From: Gammaproteobacteria bacterium
Lineage (GTDB): Bacteria; Pseudomonadota; Gammaproteobacteria; Ga0077536
Length of the DNA: 64,000 bases
Assembly: GCA_009692365.1 (NCBI GenBank)
Contig: SHZJ01000010.1
Location: 24,481 to 88,480 of the forward strand
Direction: 5' to 3'
The notes beneath the pieces were generated by a model, which was not told where the DNA came from, made no database searches, and worked only from the letters and a program-made list of their open reading frames with translations. Shown here piece by piece: positions 27,375 to 37,610 of the stretch. Numbering within the stretch: position 1 is the stretch's first letter; each line of letters starts with the position of its first letter. A program made the position numbers and the translations under genes.

Positions 27375-29384
27375 ATGTCTGAACCGACGCTTACTTTTGC
27401 CGATCTCAAGCTGCCCGCGGCGCTGCTCGCGACCTTAGACGCCATCGGCTACGAAACCCCCTCGCCCATTCAGGCCGCAGCCATTCCGGCCCTGTTGGCG
27501 GGCGAAGACATTATCGGCCAGGCGCAGACCGGCACCGGTAAAACCGCGGCCTTCGCCTTGCCGTTGCTGGCGCGCATCGATCTCGCCGCCCACGACCCCC
27601 AGGTGCTGGTGTTAACCCCCACCCGTGAGCTCGCCATTCAGGTGGCTGAAGCCTTTCAGAGTTACGCCCACGGCCTGCCCGGCTTTCATGTGCTGCCGCT
27701 GTACGGCGGACAGAGCATGGGCCAACAGCTCCACCAGCTGCGCCGCAGCGTGCATGTGGTCGTTGGCACGCCCGGCCGCATCATGGACCATCTGCGCCGC
27801 GATACCCTTAAGCTGTCCTCTTTGCGCGGCCTCGTGCTCGACGAAGCCGATGAAATGCTCCGCATGGGCTTCATCGAAGACGTGGAGTTTATTCTCGAGA
27901 AAACCCCGGCCAGTCGGCAAACGGCGCTGTTCTCGGCCACCATGCCCGAACAAATTCGCTCGGTGGCGGCGCGCCATCTCAAGAACCCGCGGGAAATCCG
28001 CATCAAAGCGAAGACCAGCACGGTGGAATCTGTGCGGCAACGCTATTGGCAGGTGGCGGGGCTGCACAAACTAGATGCCCTCACGCGCATTCTGGAAGCT
28101 GAAGAACTGGACGCCGTGCTCATTTTCGTGCGCACCAAAATGGCAACCTTAGAACTGGCGGAAAAACTGGAGGCTCGCGGCCACGCTTGCGCCGCGCTCA
28201 ACGGCGACCTCAATCAGGCCCAGCGCGAAAAAACCGTCGAGCAGCTGAAGTCCGGCGACTTAGACATCGTGATCGCCACCGACGTCGCGGCCCGCGGTTT
28301 GGATGTGCCACGCATCAGCCACGTCGTGAATTACGACATTCCCTACGATATCGAGAGCTACGTCCACCGGATCGGGCGCACCGGCCGCGCTGGCCGACCG
28401 GGTGAGGCCATTCTCTTTGTGGCGCCACGGGAAATCCGGATGCTGCGTGCGATCGAGCGCGCCACCCGGCAACCCATCGAGCCCATGCGGGCGCCTACCC
28501 GCGAAGCCATCGCCAGCCGGCGGGTGACCCAGTTCAAAAAAGCCGTGTTCGATGTCCTCGCCACCGAGGACTTGCACTGGTTCCAAGGCTTAGTCGAGGA
28601 AATGGCCAGCGAGGGCGGGGTCGAAATTCCCAAGCTCGCCGCGACGCTGGCCTTCATGATCCAGCGCGATCGCCCCCTGAGTTTTGAGGGCGCGGTGGTC
28701 AACGTGCCCTATGCCTCCCACGCCGCCCCGCCCCGGCAGGAGCGCCCCGCCCGCGCAGACACCCCCGAGCCGGCGCCCCGGTTCGAACGCGCAGAGCGCA
28801 CGGAGCGCCCCTCACGGGTGGAGCGTGCCCCGCGCGAGGAGCATCCCACGCGCGCGCGTCCGCCAGCGCCCGCCTTCAACGCGGCCGAGGACCGTGCCCC
28901 CGCCGCGCGTCCGCGCCCGCCAGCACCCGCCTTCAACGCCCCCGCGGTGGAGGCCCCGTTGATCGAGACCCCGGCCCACTCGCCGCGCGAGCGCCCGCCC
29001 GCCCCGCGCGCAGAAGCGCCGGCAGCCCCCGCCGCCAGCGTGGCGTTTGCGCTGGAAGCCGAGCCACTCAAAGATTTCCCGGACCTCGCCATGGTGCGCT
29101 ATCGCATCGACGTCGGTCTCCAAACCGGTGCCACGCCAAAGCATATCGTGGGGGCTATCGCCAACGAGGCGGGCATTGAGTTCCGTTACATCGGCCGCAT
29201 CGATATGTACGACGATTTCAGCACCGTCGACCTGCCCGACGGGATGCCGCGCGATTTGCTGGAACACCTGAAGAAAGTTCGCTTTGGCCAGTTCCGGTTC
29301 AATATGGAACCGGTGGTCTCGACCCCGCCCCGCAAGCGCGCGCCGCGCCGCGAGGGCGAAGGCCCGCCCCGCCGCCAAAAATAG
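27375..29384 (+). CDS. deaD: DEAD-box ATP-dependent RNA helicase (DeaD/CsdA-like)
   Basis: 'AQTGTGKTAAFALP', 'PTRELAIQVAEA', 'VLDEADEMLRMGF', 'HRIGRTGRAGRPGEA' and C-terminal DbpA-type RNA-binding domain 'VRYRIDVGLQTGATPKHIVGAIANEAGIEFRYIGRI'. Confidence 0.95.
   Translation: MSEPTLTFADLKLPAALLATLDAIGYETPSPIQAAAIPALLAGEDIIGQAQTGTGKTAAFALPLLARIDLAAHDPQVLVLTPTRELAIQVAEAFQSYAHGLPGFHVLPLYGGQSMGQQLHQLRRSVHVVVGTPGRIMDHLRRDTLKLSSLRGLVLDEADEMLRMGFIEDVEFILEKTPASRQTALFSATMPEQIRSVAARHLKNPREIRIKAKTSTVESVRQRYWQVAGLHKLDALTRILEAEELDAVLIFVRTKMATLELAEKLEARGHACAALNGDLNQAQREKTVEQLKSGDLDIVIATDVAARGLDVPRISHVVNYDIPYDIESYVHRIGRTGRAGRPGEAILFVAPREIRMLRAIERATRQPIEPMRAPTREAIASRRVTQFKKAVFDVLATEDLHWFQGLVEEMASEGGVEIPKLAATLAFMIQRDRPLSFEGAVVNVPYASHAAPPRQERPARADTPEPAPRFERAERTERPSRVERAPREEHPTRARPPAPAFNAAEDRAPAARPRPPAPAFNAPAVEAPLIETPAHSPRERPPAPRAEAPAAPAASVAFALEAEPLKDFPDLAMVRYRIDVGLQTGATPKHIVGAIANEAGIEFRYIGRIDMYDDFSTVDLPDGMPRDLLEHLKKVRFGQFRFNMEPVVSTPPRKRAPRREGEGPPRRQK
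28830..29000 (+). repeat. Pro/Ala/Arg-rich low-complexity linker with a duplicated RPPAPAFNA unit inside the helicase
   Basis: Translated sequence 'TRARPPAPAFNAAEDRAPAARPRPPAPAFNAPAVEAP' shows two copies of RPPAPAFNA. Confidence 0.7.
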
Positions 29385-29423
29385 TCTCGCGGCGTGGCCA
29401 GACGGCGCGCCCAACGGAGCCCT

Positions 29424-30745
29424 TCAGGCCGCCGGTGGAACCCAGCCGCGACGATGTCCCGGCAAGCGCAGCGCGGCGGCGTATTTGGCCGCGCCCAAGA
29501 CCGCTCCGCTGGGAATATGCTGGCTGGGGAACAACCCAGCACCGGGCGACTGCGCGCGCAGCAGTTGCTTGGCCAGCATCAGTTTGTGCACTTCGCTAGG
29601 GCCATCGGCCAGCCCTAGGGCGTGGCCCCAGAGCAACCATTCGCCGAATAACATCTCGTTGGAAACCCCCAGCGCGCCGTGGAGGTGGATGGCCTTGCTG
29701 GCCATTTCGACCATCACCCGTTCACTCAAGACCTTCACCGCCGCGATGTCGCCGCGCACCAGTTTGTAATCGTTGAGGCGGTCGATTTTCCACGCGGTTT
29801 GGAGGACGAGCAAACGAAACTGCGCTAGCTGCATCCACAATTCCGCGATGGTGTCTTGCACCAGTTGTTTGTCGGCCAGCCGCGAACCCTGGGTGTGGCG
29901 TGACTGCACGCGTTCCAAAATGGCGTCGAAAGCCCGTTGCGCAAGCCCCACGGTGCGCATGGCGTGGTGCACCCGGCCGCCGCCGAGGCGGGTTTGGGCA
30001 ATTTTGAAAGCGGCACCAGCTTGACCCAGCAGGTGGTCGTGGCTGAGCTGCACCTCGTTGAAGTGCAGATAGGCGTGGGCGCCGTGTTCGGGCTGCTCGA
30101 AGGCCATGCCGGTGTTGCGGATAAATTCCACCCCCGGGGTGTGGGTGGGGACGATAAACATCGTCGCGCCGTGGTGGATCGCGGTACTGGTGTCCGTGAC
30201 GGCCATCACGATGAGAAACTCGGCCCAACGCGCGTTGGACGCAAACCATTTTTCGCCCCGCAACACCCAACCCTCGGTGGTGGGGTCGGCACGGCAGGTG
30301 AACACGTTGGGATCCGCACCACCCTGCGGTTCGGTCATCGAGAAACACGAGACGATGTCGCCGTCCATGAGCGGCTTCAAATAGCGCGTTTGCTGGGCCG
30401 GGGTACCGAAGTGGGCGAGGATCTCCGCGTTGCCGGTATCGGGGGCGGCCGTGCCAAAAATCGTGGGGCAAAAAACGACCGGCCCAGGAGTTCGTTCATG
30501 AGCGCCAGCTTCAATTGGCCCCAGCCCCCGCCGCCCATTGCCGGGGGGAGATGGCAAGCCCACAGCCCCTGCGCGCGCACTTCGGCTTTCAACGGGGCCA
30601 TGATGGCCATCAGCGCCGGGTTGCCGGTGTTGTAGGTCTCATCTTTGGGAAATAAATAATCCAGCGGCTCGATTTCCGAGTGCACGAAGCGGTCGATCCA
30701 GTCGAGCTTTTGCTGAAATTCAGGGTCGGTTTCGAAATTCCACAT
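29424..30745 (-). pseudogene. acyl-CoA dehydrogenase, disrupted by an apparent 1-nt frameshift near 30465-30468
   Basis: N-terminal half (MWNFETDPEFQQKLDWIDRFVHSEIEPLDYLF...LKLALMNELLGRSFFAP) lies in the frame of ORF 30377-31036. The rest (TIFGTAAPDTGNAEILAHFGTPAQQTRYLKPLMDGDIVSCFSMTEPQGGADPN...) is in the frame of ORF 29424-30563. Confidence 0.85.
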
Positions 30746-30765
30746 CGGGTCGCCTTTGAAGTGGC

Positions 30766-31095
30766 TTAGGGCTGGTTTAACAGGGCGGTTTGGTGTGCCC
30801 GCAAGCAGCGCGCGACCAAGACTCCAGCCATTGGATTGGGCGCCGGCTCGACCAGCAGATGGCTGATGAACCGGCTGGCGCGGGCGTAGGTGCTCGCCTC
30901 GCCCGTCGCGCTCGCGCTGCCAGCGGGCGACCCGCCGCTCGGGGTAACGCTCGCCGCACGGGTTTGGTCTGCGCAGGCCTTGTCGGCTTCGGCGGTGGGG
31001 CCGGCGGGCGCGCGGTTGGGCGTTAGGCTGGCGCACCCGCCCAGGGTCACGAGTAGGGCGGCGGCGAGCGTCAGCCGGGGACTAAGGGCGAGCAT
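30766..31095 (-). CDS. hypothetical lipoprotein
   Basis: 'MLALSPRLTLAAALLVTLGGCASL' lipobox LGGC; short ORF. Confidence 0.5.
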   Translation of the reverse strand: MLALSPRLTLAAALLVTLGGCASLTPNRAPAGPTAEADKACADQTRAASVTPSGGSPAGSASATGEASTYARASRFISHLLVEPAPNPMAGVLVARCLRAHQTALLNQP

Positions 31096-31363
31096 GGCAT
31101 GTTCCTAGGGTTTGAATCGGCACTCTAACCGGCGAGAGCCTGAGCGTCGATCGATCTGGTTGCGGCCGCCGCGTGCGGCGTGCAAGGTAGCAATCTATGC
31201 GCGGCGCCGAGGGGCGGCGAGCCGCCACCGAGGATTTGTGGAAGGATTTGTATATGGCCAGATCTTTGCTGCGTAGACGTGCGGCCCTTAGCCGGTCGGC
31301 GGCCTCCCGGGTGCGCCCGGGCCGTGGCCCGGGTTGCCGCCGTGCGCTGGCCGGGTCGCGCCG

Positions 31364-32095
31364 ATGAGTCGCCGGCGCCCCGGTGCCGCACCGGAGGTGC
31401 CCGCGCCCGAAAGTCCCACCCGCCAGCGCTGGGGGCGGTTGTGTCTGGCCTGTGGTGCGGCGGCGGTCGCGCTGTGGTGGACCTTGATCGCCTGGGCTGG
31501 CGCGCAACTGCCAGATTTCAATCATCGGCAACAATTTATCAGCGAGCTAGGCGCCGGCGACAGCACCGGTGCCTGGGTCCTGCGCGTGCTGGGCTTCGGC
31601 CTGTCGGGGGCCTTGCTCATGGTGTGCGGGCTCTACATCGCGGCGCGCTGCCGGCGCGACCGCGCGGCGCTGCTGGGTAGCTCACTCTTCATTATGGCCG
31701 GGGCGGCCCGGCTGGCCGCGGGCCTGTATCCCTGCGATGCGGGCTGCCCGGTGTTTCAGGCATCCGCCACGCAACTCACCCACGTGTGGGCCGAGCGCGC
31801 GAGCGTGGGCTTGCTCATTTTGGCGGCGAGCAGTTGGGGGGTGGCCGCCAACCGCTATCCCGCGCTCAGGCCGATTTCGGTGGCGAGCTTTGGTTGTGCC
31901 ACCTGGACGATCGTCCTGTTGGTGATGATGGTGACCAGTCCGGACCAGCCGGGACTCTATGAGCGTTTGGCGAATGGCCTGTTATCGATATGGGTCATTT
32001 TGTTCGTGGTCAGCCACTGGCGCGCAGGCGTGTGGCGGCAGGCGCTGGCCTGGGCGCGGCCAGATTACGCGCCGCGCCGCCGCCGCTTCCGATGA
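31364..32095 (+). CDS. DUF998 domain-containing membrane protein
   Basis: Multiple TM segments, 'NHRQQFISELGAGDSTGAWVLRVLGFGLSGALLMVCGLY...AGLYPCDAGCP'. ATG 31364. Confidence 0.82.
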   Translation: MSRRRPGAAPEVPAPESPTRQRWGRLCLACGAAAVALWWTLIAWAGAQLPDFNHRQQFISELGAGDSTGAWVLRVLGFGLSGALLMVCGLYIAARCRRDRAALLGSSLFIMAGAARLAAGLYPCDAGCPVFQASATQLTHVWAERASVGLLILAASSWGVAANRYPALRPISVASFGCATWTIVLLVMMVTSPDQPGLYERLANGLLSIWVILFVVSHWRAGVWRQALAWARPDYAPRRRRFR

Positions 32096-33138
32096 CCACC
32101 CCGCGGCCGGTCTCCGGTAACGTTGCGCTGCCCGAACCACTGCCGGCGCGGCCGAGCAATCCGGGCGACACCCCGTTTGCCACGCTCACTCCCGAGCGCA
32201 TCCTCGATGCGGTCGATGCGCTGGGCTTTGAGAGCAACGGCCGCCTGCTGGCGCTCAATAGCTACGAGAACCGCGTGTATCGGGTGGGGCTAGAAGATGG
32301 CTCCACGCTGATCGCCAAGTTCTATCGCGCTGCGCGCTGGACCAACGAGGCCATCTGCGAGGAACACGCTTTCGCCCAAGAACTGGCCGACGCCGAACTC
32401 CCCGTCGTGCCGCCGCTGCAGGTGGCCGGCCACACCCTGCAGCTGGATGCAGATTTGCGCTATGCGCTGTTTCCCAATCGCCCGGGCCGCGCACCCGAGC
32501 TCGATGACGCAGACACCCTGCGCTGGATCGGGCGTTTTCTGGGGCGCATCCACGCGCGGGGTGGGGTGGCGCGGTTTGCGCACCGCGCCGCGCTGACGCA
32601 GGCGCGGCTGGGCGAGGAATCGGTGCGCTTTGTGCTGGCGGGCGACTATCTCCCCGGTGAACTGCGGCCCGCCTATACCAGCGTGGCGGAGGCGGCGCTG
32701 GCGCAGGTGGCCGCTACTTTCGAAGCCGTCGGGCCGGTGCGCGGCCTTCGGCTGCACGGCGATTGCCACCACGGCAACATTTTGTGGACGAGCGCCGGCC
32801 CGCATTTTGTCGATCTCGATGACTGCATGCAGGGACCCGCGGTGCAGGATTTATGGCTGCTGCTGTCCGGCGACCGCGCCGATATGACCCGCCAACTGAC
32901 GCTGCTGCTAGCAGGCTATGAAGAATTTCGCGAATTTGACCACGGCGAATTGGCGCTCATCGAGGCGCTGCGCACGCTGCGAATTTTGCACTATGTGGCG
33001 TGGCTGGCGCGGCGTTGGGCCGACCCCGCCTTCCCGCTGCATTTCCCGTGGTTCAATACCCAACGCTATTGGCAGGACCATGTTTTGGCGCTGCGCGAAC
33101 AACTCGCCGCCATGGATGAACATTCGCTGTCGGTTTGA
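32092..33138 (+). CDS. srkA: stress response serine/threonine kinase (SrkA/YihE-like)
   Basis: 'LTPERILDAVDALGFESNGRLLALNSYENRVYRVGLEDG', 'RLHGDCHHGNILWTSAGPHFVDLDDCMQGPAVQDLWLLL'; ATGA overlap with the preceding gene. Confidence 0.92.
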   Translation: MTTPRPVSGNVALPEPLPARPSNPGDTPFATLTPERILDAVDALGFESNGRLLALNSYENRVYRVGLEDGSTLIAKFYRAARWTNEAICEEHAFAQELADAELPVVPPLQVAGHTLQLDADLRYALFPNRPGRAPELDDADTLRWIGRFLGRIHARGGVARFAHRAALTQARLGEESVRFVLAGDYLPGELRPAYTSVAEAALAQVAATFEAVGPVRGLRLHGDCHHGNILWTSAGPHFVDLDDCMQGPAVQDLWLLLSGDRADMTRQLTLLLAGYEEFREFDHGELALIEALRTLRILHYVAWLARRWADPAFPLHFPWFNTQRYWQDHVLALREQLAAMDEHSLSV

Positions 33139-33207
33139 GAGTGCGCGCTTGCCTGACAAGCGACGCTCCCCACATACTTAACTCACTAATTTCCAAACTG
33201 TATTGCC

Positions 33208-33651
33208 ATGACCAGCAGCACCACCCCCGAACAAACACTGGCCGAACACGCCCGTGCTGCGATGTACGCCAAGGATGCCGCGAGCGTTGGGCTGGGCATT
33301 CTTATTCCCGTCATTGCGCCCGGTTATGCGCTTGCAACCATGACCATCCGCCCGGATATGCTCAACGGTTTTGGCCTGTGCCATGGGGGCTTCATCATCA
33401 CCCTCGCCGATACGGCTTTTGCTTTTGCCTGTAACAGCAACAACCAAATGACGCTCGCCACGGGGCTAGACGCTGAGTTTCTGAAGCCCGTAGAGCTGGG
33501 CGATACGCTGAGCGCCGAAGCTCGGGTGCAAGCGCGCGCCAGCCGCTTGGGCGTTTGTGATGTGGCGGTGCGTAATCAACAAGGGGTGCTGGTAACGCTG
33601 GTGCGGGGCCGCTCCTATACGGTCAAGGGCAAACAAGTGGTAAACCTGTGA
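33208..33651 (+). CDS. paaI: hydroxyphenylacetyl-CoA thioesterase PaaI
   Basis: Hotdog thioesterase 'MLNGFGLCHGGFIITLADTAFAFACNSNNQMTLATGLDAEFLKPVELGDTL'; first gene of the paa cluster. Confidence 0.92.
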   Translation: MTSSTTPEQTLAEHARAAMYAKDAASVGLGILIPVIAPGYALATMTIRPDMLNGFGLCHGGFIITLADTAFAFACNSNNQMTLATGLDAEFLKPVELGDTLSAEARVQARASRLGVCDVAVRNQQGVLVTLVRGRSYTVKGKQVVNL

Positions 33652-33667
33652 ACACGATGACTCCGGG

Positions 33668-34972
33668 ATGGGCGTAAGCCGCACGCGACATGGCCCGCGT
33701 GAGGCCGTTGAAATAGCCAGTACGGATGAAATTCGCGCGCTGCAACTGGCGCGCCTCAAGACCACTCTCCAGAGCGTCGCGGCCAACGTGCCGCACTACC
33801 AGCAGGCTTTTGTGGCGCACGGCGTGCATCCCGACGACCTGCGCACGCCAAGCGACTTGGCCCGCTTTCCATTTACCGTCAAAGCCGACCTACGGGCCCA
33901 CTATCCGTTTGGTTTATTCGCCGTGCCCCGCGAACAAGTCGTGCGTCTGCACGCCTCCTCGGGCACGACCGGTAAGCCCACCGTGGTGGGCTATACGGCG
34001 CAGGACATCGATACCTGGGCCAATCTCATGGCGCGCTCCCTCCACGCTGCGGGCGCCCGGGCCGGGGATATTGCGCACGTGGCCTACGGCTACGGCCTGT
34101 TCACGGGGGGCTTGGGCGCGCATTACGGCGCCGAACGTCTGGGTTGTTCGGTGGTGCCGATGTCGGGTGGCCAGACCGAAAAACAAATCCAACTCATCAC
34201 CGACTTCCGGCCAGACCTCATCCTCGTCACACCCTCTTATATGCTTACCCTCATTGACGCCATGGTGCAGGCCGGCATCGATCCGCGTCAGACCTCCCTG
34301 CAGCTGGGGGTGTTTGGCGCCGAGCCATGGACCGAGGCGATGCGCCGCGAAATTGAAACCCGCACCGACATGGACGCGGTCGATATTTTTGGCCTGTCGG
34401 AAATCATGGGCCCGGGGGTTGCCTGCGAGTGCATCGAAACCAAAGACGGGGCGGTGATCTGGGAAGACCATTTCTATCCGGAAATCATCCACCCGGTCAG
34501 CGGCGAGGTGTTGCCGGACGGCGAGCTAGGCGAGCTGGTGATTACCACCCTCACCAAGCAAGCGCTGCCCCTCATTCGCTACCGCACGCGCGACCTCACC
34601 CGGCTACTGCCGCCCACGGCGCGCAGCATGCGACGCATCGAGAAAATTACCGGCCGCTCGGACGACATGCTGATTATTCGTGGGGTTAATCTGTTCCCCA
34701 CGCAGATTGAAGAAATTGTCTGCGCGATTCCCGGCCTGTCGCCGCACTATGTGATCCACGTGGACAAAGAGGGGCACCTCGACCGGCTACTGATCGAGGT
34801 GGAATTGCGCGATGAATCCGCCGCCTCGAGGCGGGCCGAGCTCGCGCGCGAAGTGGCCCACAAAGCCAAAACGCTCATCGGGGTGTCGGCGGTGATTGAA
34901 GTGCGTGACCCCTTTGCGCTGGAGCGCGTGACCCTAGGCAAGGCGCGCCGCGTATTTGATCGGCGGGCTTAA
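33668..34972 (+). CDS. paaK: phenylacetate-CoA ligase
   Basis: 'RLHASSGTTGKPTVVGYT', 'DIFGLSEIMGPGVACEC', 'ITGRSDDMLIIRGVNLFPTQIEEIV'. Confidence 0.95.
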   Translation: MGVSRTRHGPREAVEIASTDEIRALQLARLKTTLQSVAANVPHYQQAFVAHGVHPDDLRTPSDLARFPFTVKADLRAHYPFGLFAVPREQVVRLHASSGTTGKPTVVGYTAQDIDTWANLMARSLHAAGARAGDIAHVAYGYGLFTGGLGAHYGAERLGCSVVPMSGGQTEKQIQLITDFRPDLILVTPSYMLTLIDAMVQAGIDPRQTSLQLGVFGAEPWTEAMRREIETRTDMDAVDIFGLSEIMGPGVACECIETKDGAVIWEDHFYPEIIHPVSGEVLPDGELGELVITTLTKQALPLIRYRTRDLTRLLPPTARSMRRIEKITGRSDDMLIIRGVNLFPTQIEEIVCAIPGLSPHYVIHVDKEGHLDRLLIEVELRDESAASRRAELAREVAHKAKTLIGVSAVIEVRDPFALERVTLGKARRVFDRRA

Positions 34973-35008
34973 GACTTAAACGCAGCGCACGAGCGGCAAG
35001 GAGACAAC

Positions 35009-36019
35009 ATGTACACCCAGTCACTGGATATTCCGTCGCCGGCAGAGGGTGTCCCCGACCCAACGGCGCTGCCGCTCGACGAACTAGCCCGCAGCGCAGC
35101 GTTTAACGAGCGCGCGGGGAGCGGGGAAATTGTCGAGGCCAAGGATTGGATGCCGCCAGCCTATCGAAAAACGCTCATCAGGCAGATTAGCCAGCACGCC
35201 CACTCAGAAATTGTCGGCATGCTGCCCGAAGGCAACTGGGTAACGCGGGCGCCTAGCCTGAAGCGTAAAACCATCCTGCTCGCCAAAATTCAGGACGAGG
35301 GCGGGCACGGGCTATATCTGTATGCGGCGGCCGAAACTCTGGGGGTTTCGCGCGACGAACTGCAGGCGGCGCTGCACAGCGGGAAAGCTAAATATTCCTC
35401 AATTTTTAATTACCCCACCCTCACTTGGGCCGATATCGGCGTGGTGGGCTGGCTAGTGGACGGCGCGGCGATCATCAACCAAGTGCCACTTTGTCGCTGC
35501 TCCTACGGCCCTTACGCGCGCGCGATGGTGCGAATTTGTCGCGAGGAATCATTCCACCAACGGCAGGGTTTCGATTCCCTATTAGCGATGATGCAGGGCA
35601 CGCCCGCCCAACGCGCCATGGTGCAGGATGCGGTTAACCGTTGGTGGTGGCCGGTTTTGATGATGTTTGGCCCGCACGATAAAGATTCGCAGAACTCCGA
35701 GCTCTCGACCAAATGGGGCATCAAGCGCATTTCTAACGATGACCTGCGCCAGCAGTTTGTCGACGCCGCGATGGCCCAAAGCGAGGTGCTGGGGGTTAGC
35801 TTCCCCGATCCGCATTTACAGTGGAACGCCGCGCGCGGCCACTACGACTTTGGCCCTATCGATTGGGCAGAATTCTGGAACGTCGTGAACGGTCATGGCC
35901 CATGCAACCGCGAGCGCCTACAAGCCCGCGTGGCTGCATGGGAAGAAGGCGAGTGGGTGCGGGCCGCGGCCAGTGCCTATGCGGCTAAACACCCGGCGCC
36001 AGCGCGCGCTGCGGCCTAA
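35009..36019 (+). CDS. paaA: 1,2-phenylacetyl-CoA epoxidase subunit PaaA
   Basis: '[54 protein letters not shown]' (diiron ligands), '[12 protein letters not shown]'. Confidence 0.97.
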   Translation: MYTQSLDIPSPAEGVPDPTALPLDELARSAAFNERAGSGEIVEAKDWMPPAYRKTLIRQISQHAHSEIVGMLPEGNWVTRAPSLKRKTILLAKIQDEGGHGLYLYAAAETLGVSRDELQAALHSGKAKYSSIFNYPTLTWADIGVVGWLVDGAAIINQVPLCRCSYGPYARAMVRICREESFHQRQGFDSLLAMMQGTPAQRAMVQDAVNRWWWPVLMMFGPHDKDSQNSELSTKWGIKRISNDDLRQQFVDAAMAQSEVLGVSFPDPHLQWNAARGHYDFGPIDWAEFWNVVNGHGPCNRERLQARVAAWEEGEWVRAAASAYAAKHPAPARAAA

Positions 36020-36031
36020 CGGGGTGCGACC

Positions 36032-36322
36032 ATGAGCGAACGCAAAGACTGGCCGCTGTGGGAAGTGTTTCTGCGCAGCAAGCAGGGGCTAGACCATAAA
36101 CATTGCGGCAGCCTGCACGCCCCCGATGGGCAACTGGCGCTGCAGCTGGCGCGCGATGTGTACACGCGGCGTCAAGAAGGGGTGTCGATTTGGGTGGTGC
36201 GGGCCGACCAAATAATCGCCTCGGATCCGGCCGAGAAAGCGGCGTTTTTCGACCCCATGCAAGATAAAATTTATCGTCATCCCACGTTCTACGAACTGCC
36301 CGACGAAGTGAATCACCTGTAA
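36032..36322 (+). CDS. paaB: 1,2-phenylacetyl-CoA epoxidase subunit PaaB
   Basis: 'WPLWEVFLRSKQGLDHKHCGSLHAPDGQLALQLARDVYTRRQEGVSIWVV'. Confidence 0.96.
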   Translation: MSERKDWPLWEVFLRSKQGLDHKHCGSLHAPDGQLALQLARDVYTRRQEGVSIWVVRADQIIASDPAEKAAFFDPMQDKIYRHPTFYELPDEVNHL

Positions 36323-36327
36323 GCAAG

Positions 36328-37119
36328 ATGTCAGTTAGCGACCCGCCCCCCGCGCAGGCGAGCGCGGTGTGCGCGACCCATGTGCCGACACTACTGCGCT
36401 ACGCCGACGGCTCCTTAGTCCTCAGCCAGCGGCTGGCGGCATGCTGTGGGCACGGCCCGGCGTTGGAAGAAGACATTGCCTTGGCCAACATCGCGCTGGA
36501 CTTGCTTGGCCAAGCGCGCCTGTTGTTCGCTCACGCCGGCGCGCTAGAAGATCAGGGCCGGGACGAGGACGCGCTGGCCTTCTGGCGCGTCGAAAGCGAG
36601 TTTCACAACCCGGTACTTTGCGAATTGCCTAACGGGGATTTCGCCCAAACCTGCCTGCGGGCATTTTTCTATGTCGCGTGGCAGGCCGAACTTTGGGCCG
36701 GCTTGACGCACAGCGTGGACCGCACGCTGGCGGCGGTCGCGCAGAAAAGCGCGAAAGAAACCCGTTACCACTGCGAGCATCTGGCCGCGTGGGTAGTGCG
36801 CCTGGGTGACGGCACGCCCGAGTCTCAACGTCGCCAGCAGCGCGCGCTGGATTATTTATACCCCTACGCCAACGAACTTTTTTGCGACGATGACACCGAC
36901 CGGGCCGCCGCCGCAGCGCAGCTCGGGCCGTTGCCGTCCACCCTCGAAGCCGCGTGGCGCGCGCGCATCGCCCGCGTGATCGGCGAGGCCACGCTGGCGC
37001 TGCCGGCCCCAGTGCCGTTCTACTCCACCGGGCGACAGGGGCGGCACAGCGAATGTTTTAGCTATGTGCTGGCCGAAATGCAGGCGCTGGCGCGGGCGCA
37101 TCCGGGCGCCACGTGGTGA
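36328..37119 (+). CDS. paaC: 1,2-phenylacetyl-CoA epoxidase subunit PaaC
   Basis: 'RLAACCGHGPALEEDIALANIALDLLGQARLLFAHAG', 'KSAKETRYHCEHLAAWVVRLGDGTPES'. Confidence 0.96.
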   Translation: MSVSDPPPAQASAVCATHVPTLLRYADGSLVLSQRLAACCGHGPALEEDIALANIALDLLGQARLLFAHAGALEDQGRDEDALAFWRVESEFHNPVLCELPNGDFAQTCLRAFFYVAWQAELWAGLTHSVDRTLAAVAQKSAKETRYHCEHLAAWVVRLGDGTPESQRRQQRALDYLYPYANELFCDDDTDRAAAAAQLGPLPSTLEAAWRARIARVIGEATLALPAPVPFYSTGRQGRHSECFSYVLAEMQALARAHPGATW

Positions 37120-37604
37120 TGCTCGACGAGGCTGCCGTGTGGCAGGTCTTGGCGGACGTGCCAGATCCCGAAATCCCTGCGATCGCGATTACTGAACTGG
37201 GCATCGTGCGGGCCGTCGAGTGTCTCGCCGGCGCGGTCACCGTGACGGTCACGCCCACCTACGCCGGTTGCCCGGCGACGGAAGTCATCCACGCGGATAT
37301 CCGCCGGGCGCTGCTGGCGGCCGGCGCTGTGGACGTGCATTTGCGCACCCAACTCGCCCCGCCCTGGACCACCGACTGGCTGAGCGCGGCCACCCGCGCC
37401 AAGCTCAACGCCAACGGCATTGCGCCACCCTGTAGCGCCGCCGCCAGCAACACCCACGCGCTGGTATTTCGGCCGCGTGTGCGCTGCCCGCGTTGCCACA
37501 GCCAGCGCACCGAGTGTCTCTCGGCTTTTGGTGCTACCGCCTGCAAAGCGCTGTACCGTTGCCTCGAGTGTCATGAACCTTTCGAATATTTCAAACCGCT
37601 ATAA
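37119..37604 (+). CDS. paaD: phenylacetate-CoA oxygenase assembly protein PaaD
   Basis: DUF59-type N-terminus 'LADVPDPEIPAIAITELGIVRAVE' and C-terminal zinc ribbon 'RCPRCHSQRTECLSAFGATACKALYRCLECHEPFEYFKPL'. Start overlaps the paaC stop (TGATG). Confidence 0.95.
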   Translation: MLDEAAVWQVLADVPDPEIPAIAITELGIVRAVECLAGAVTVTVTPTYAGCPATEVIHADIRRALLAAGAVDVHLRTQLAPPWTTDWLSAATRAKLNANGIAPPCSAAASNTHALVFRPRVRCPRCHSQRTECLSAFGATACKALYRCLECHEPFEYFKPL

Positions 37605-37610
37605 ACCGAT

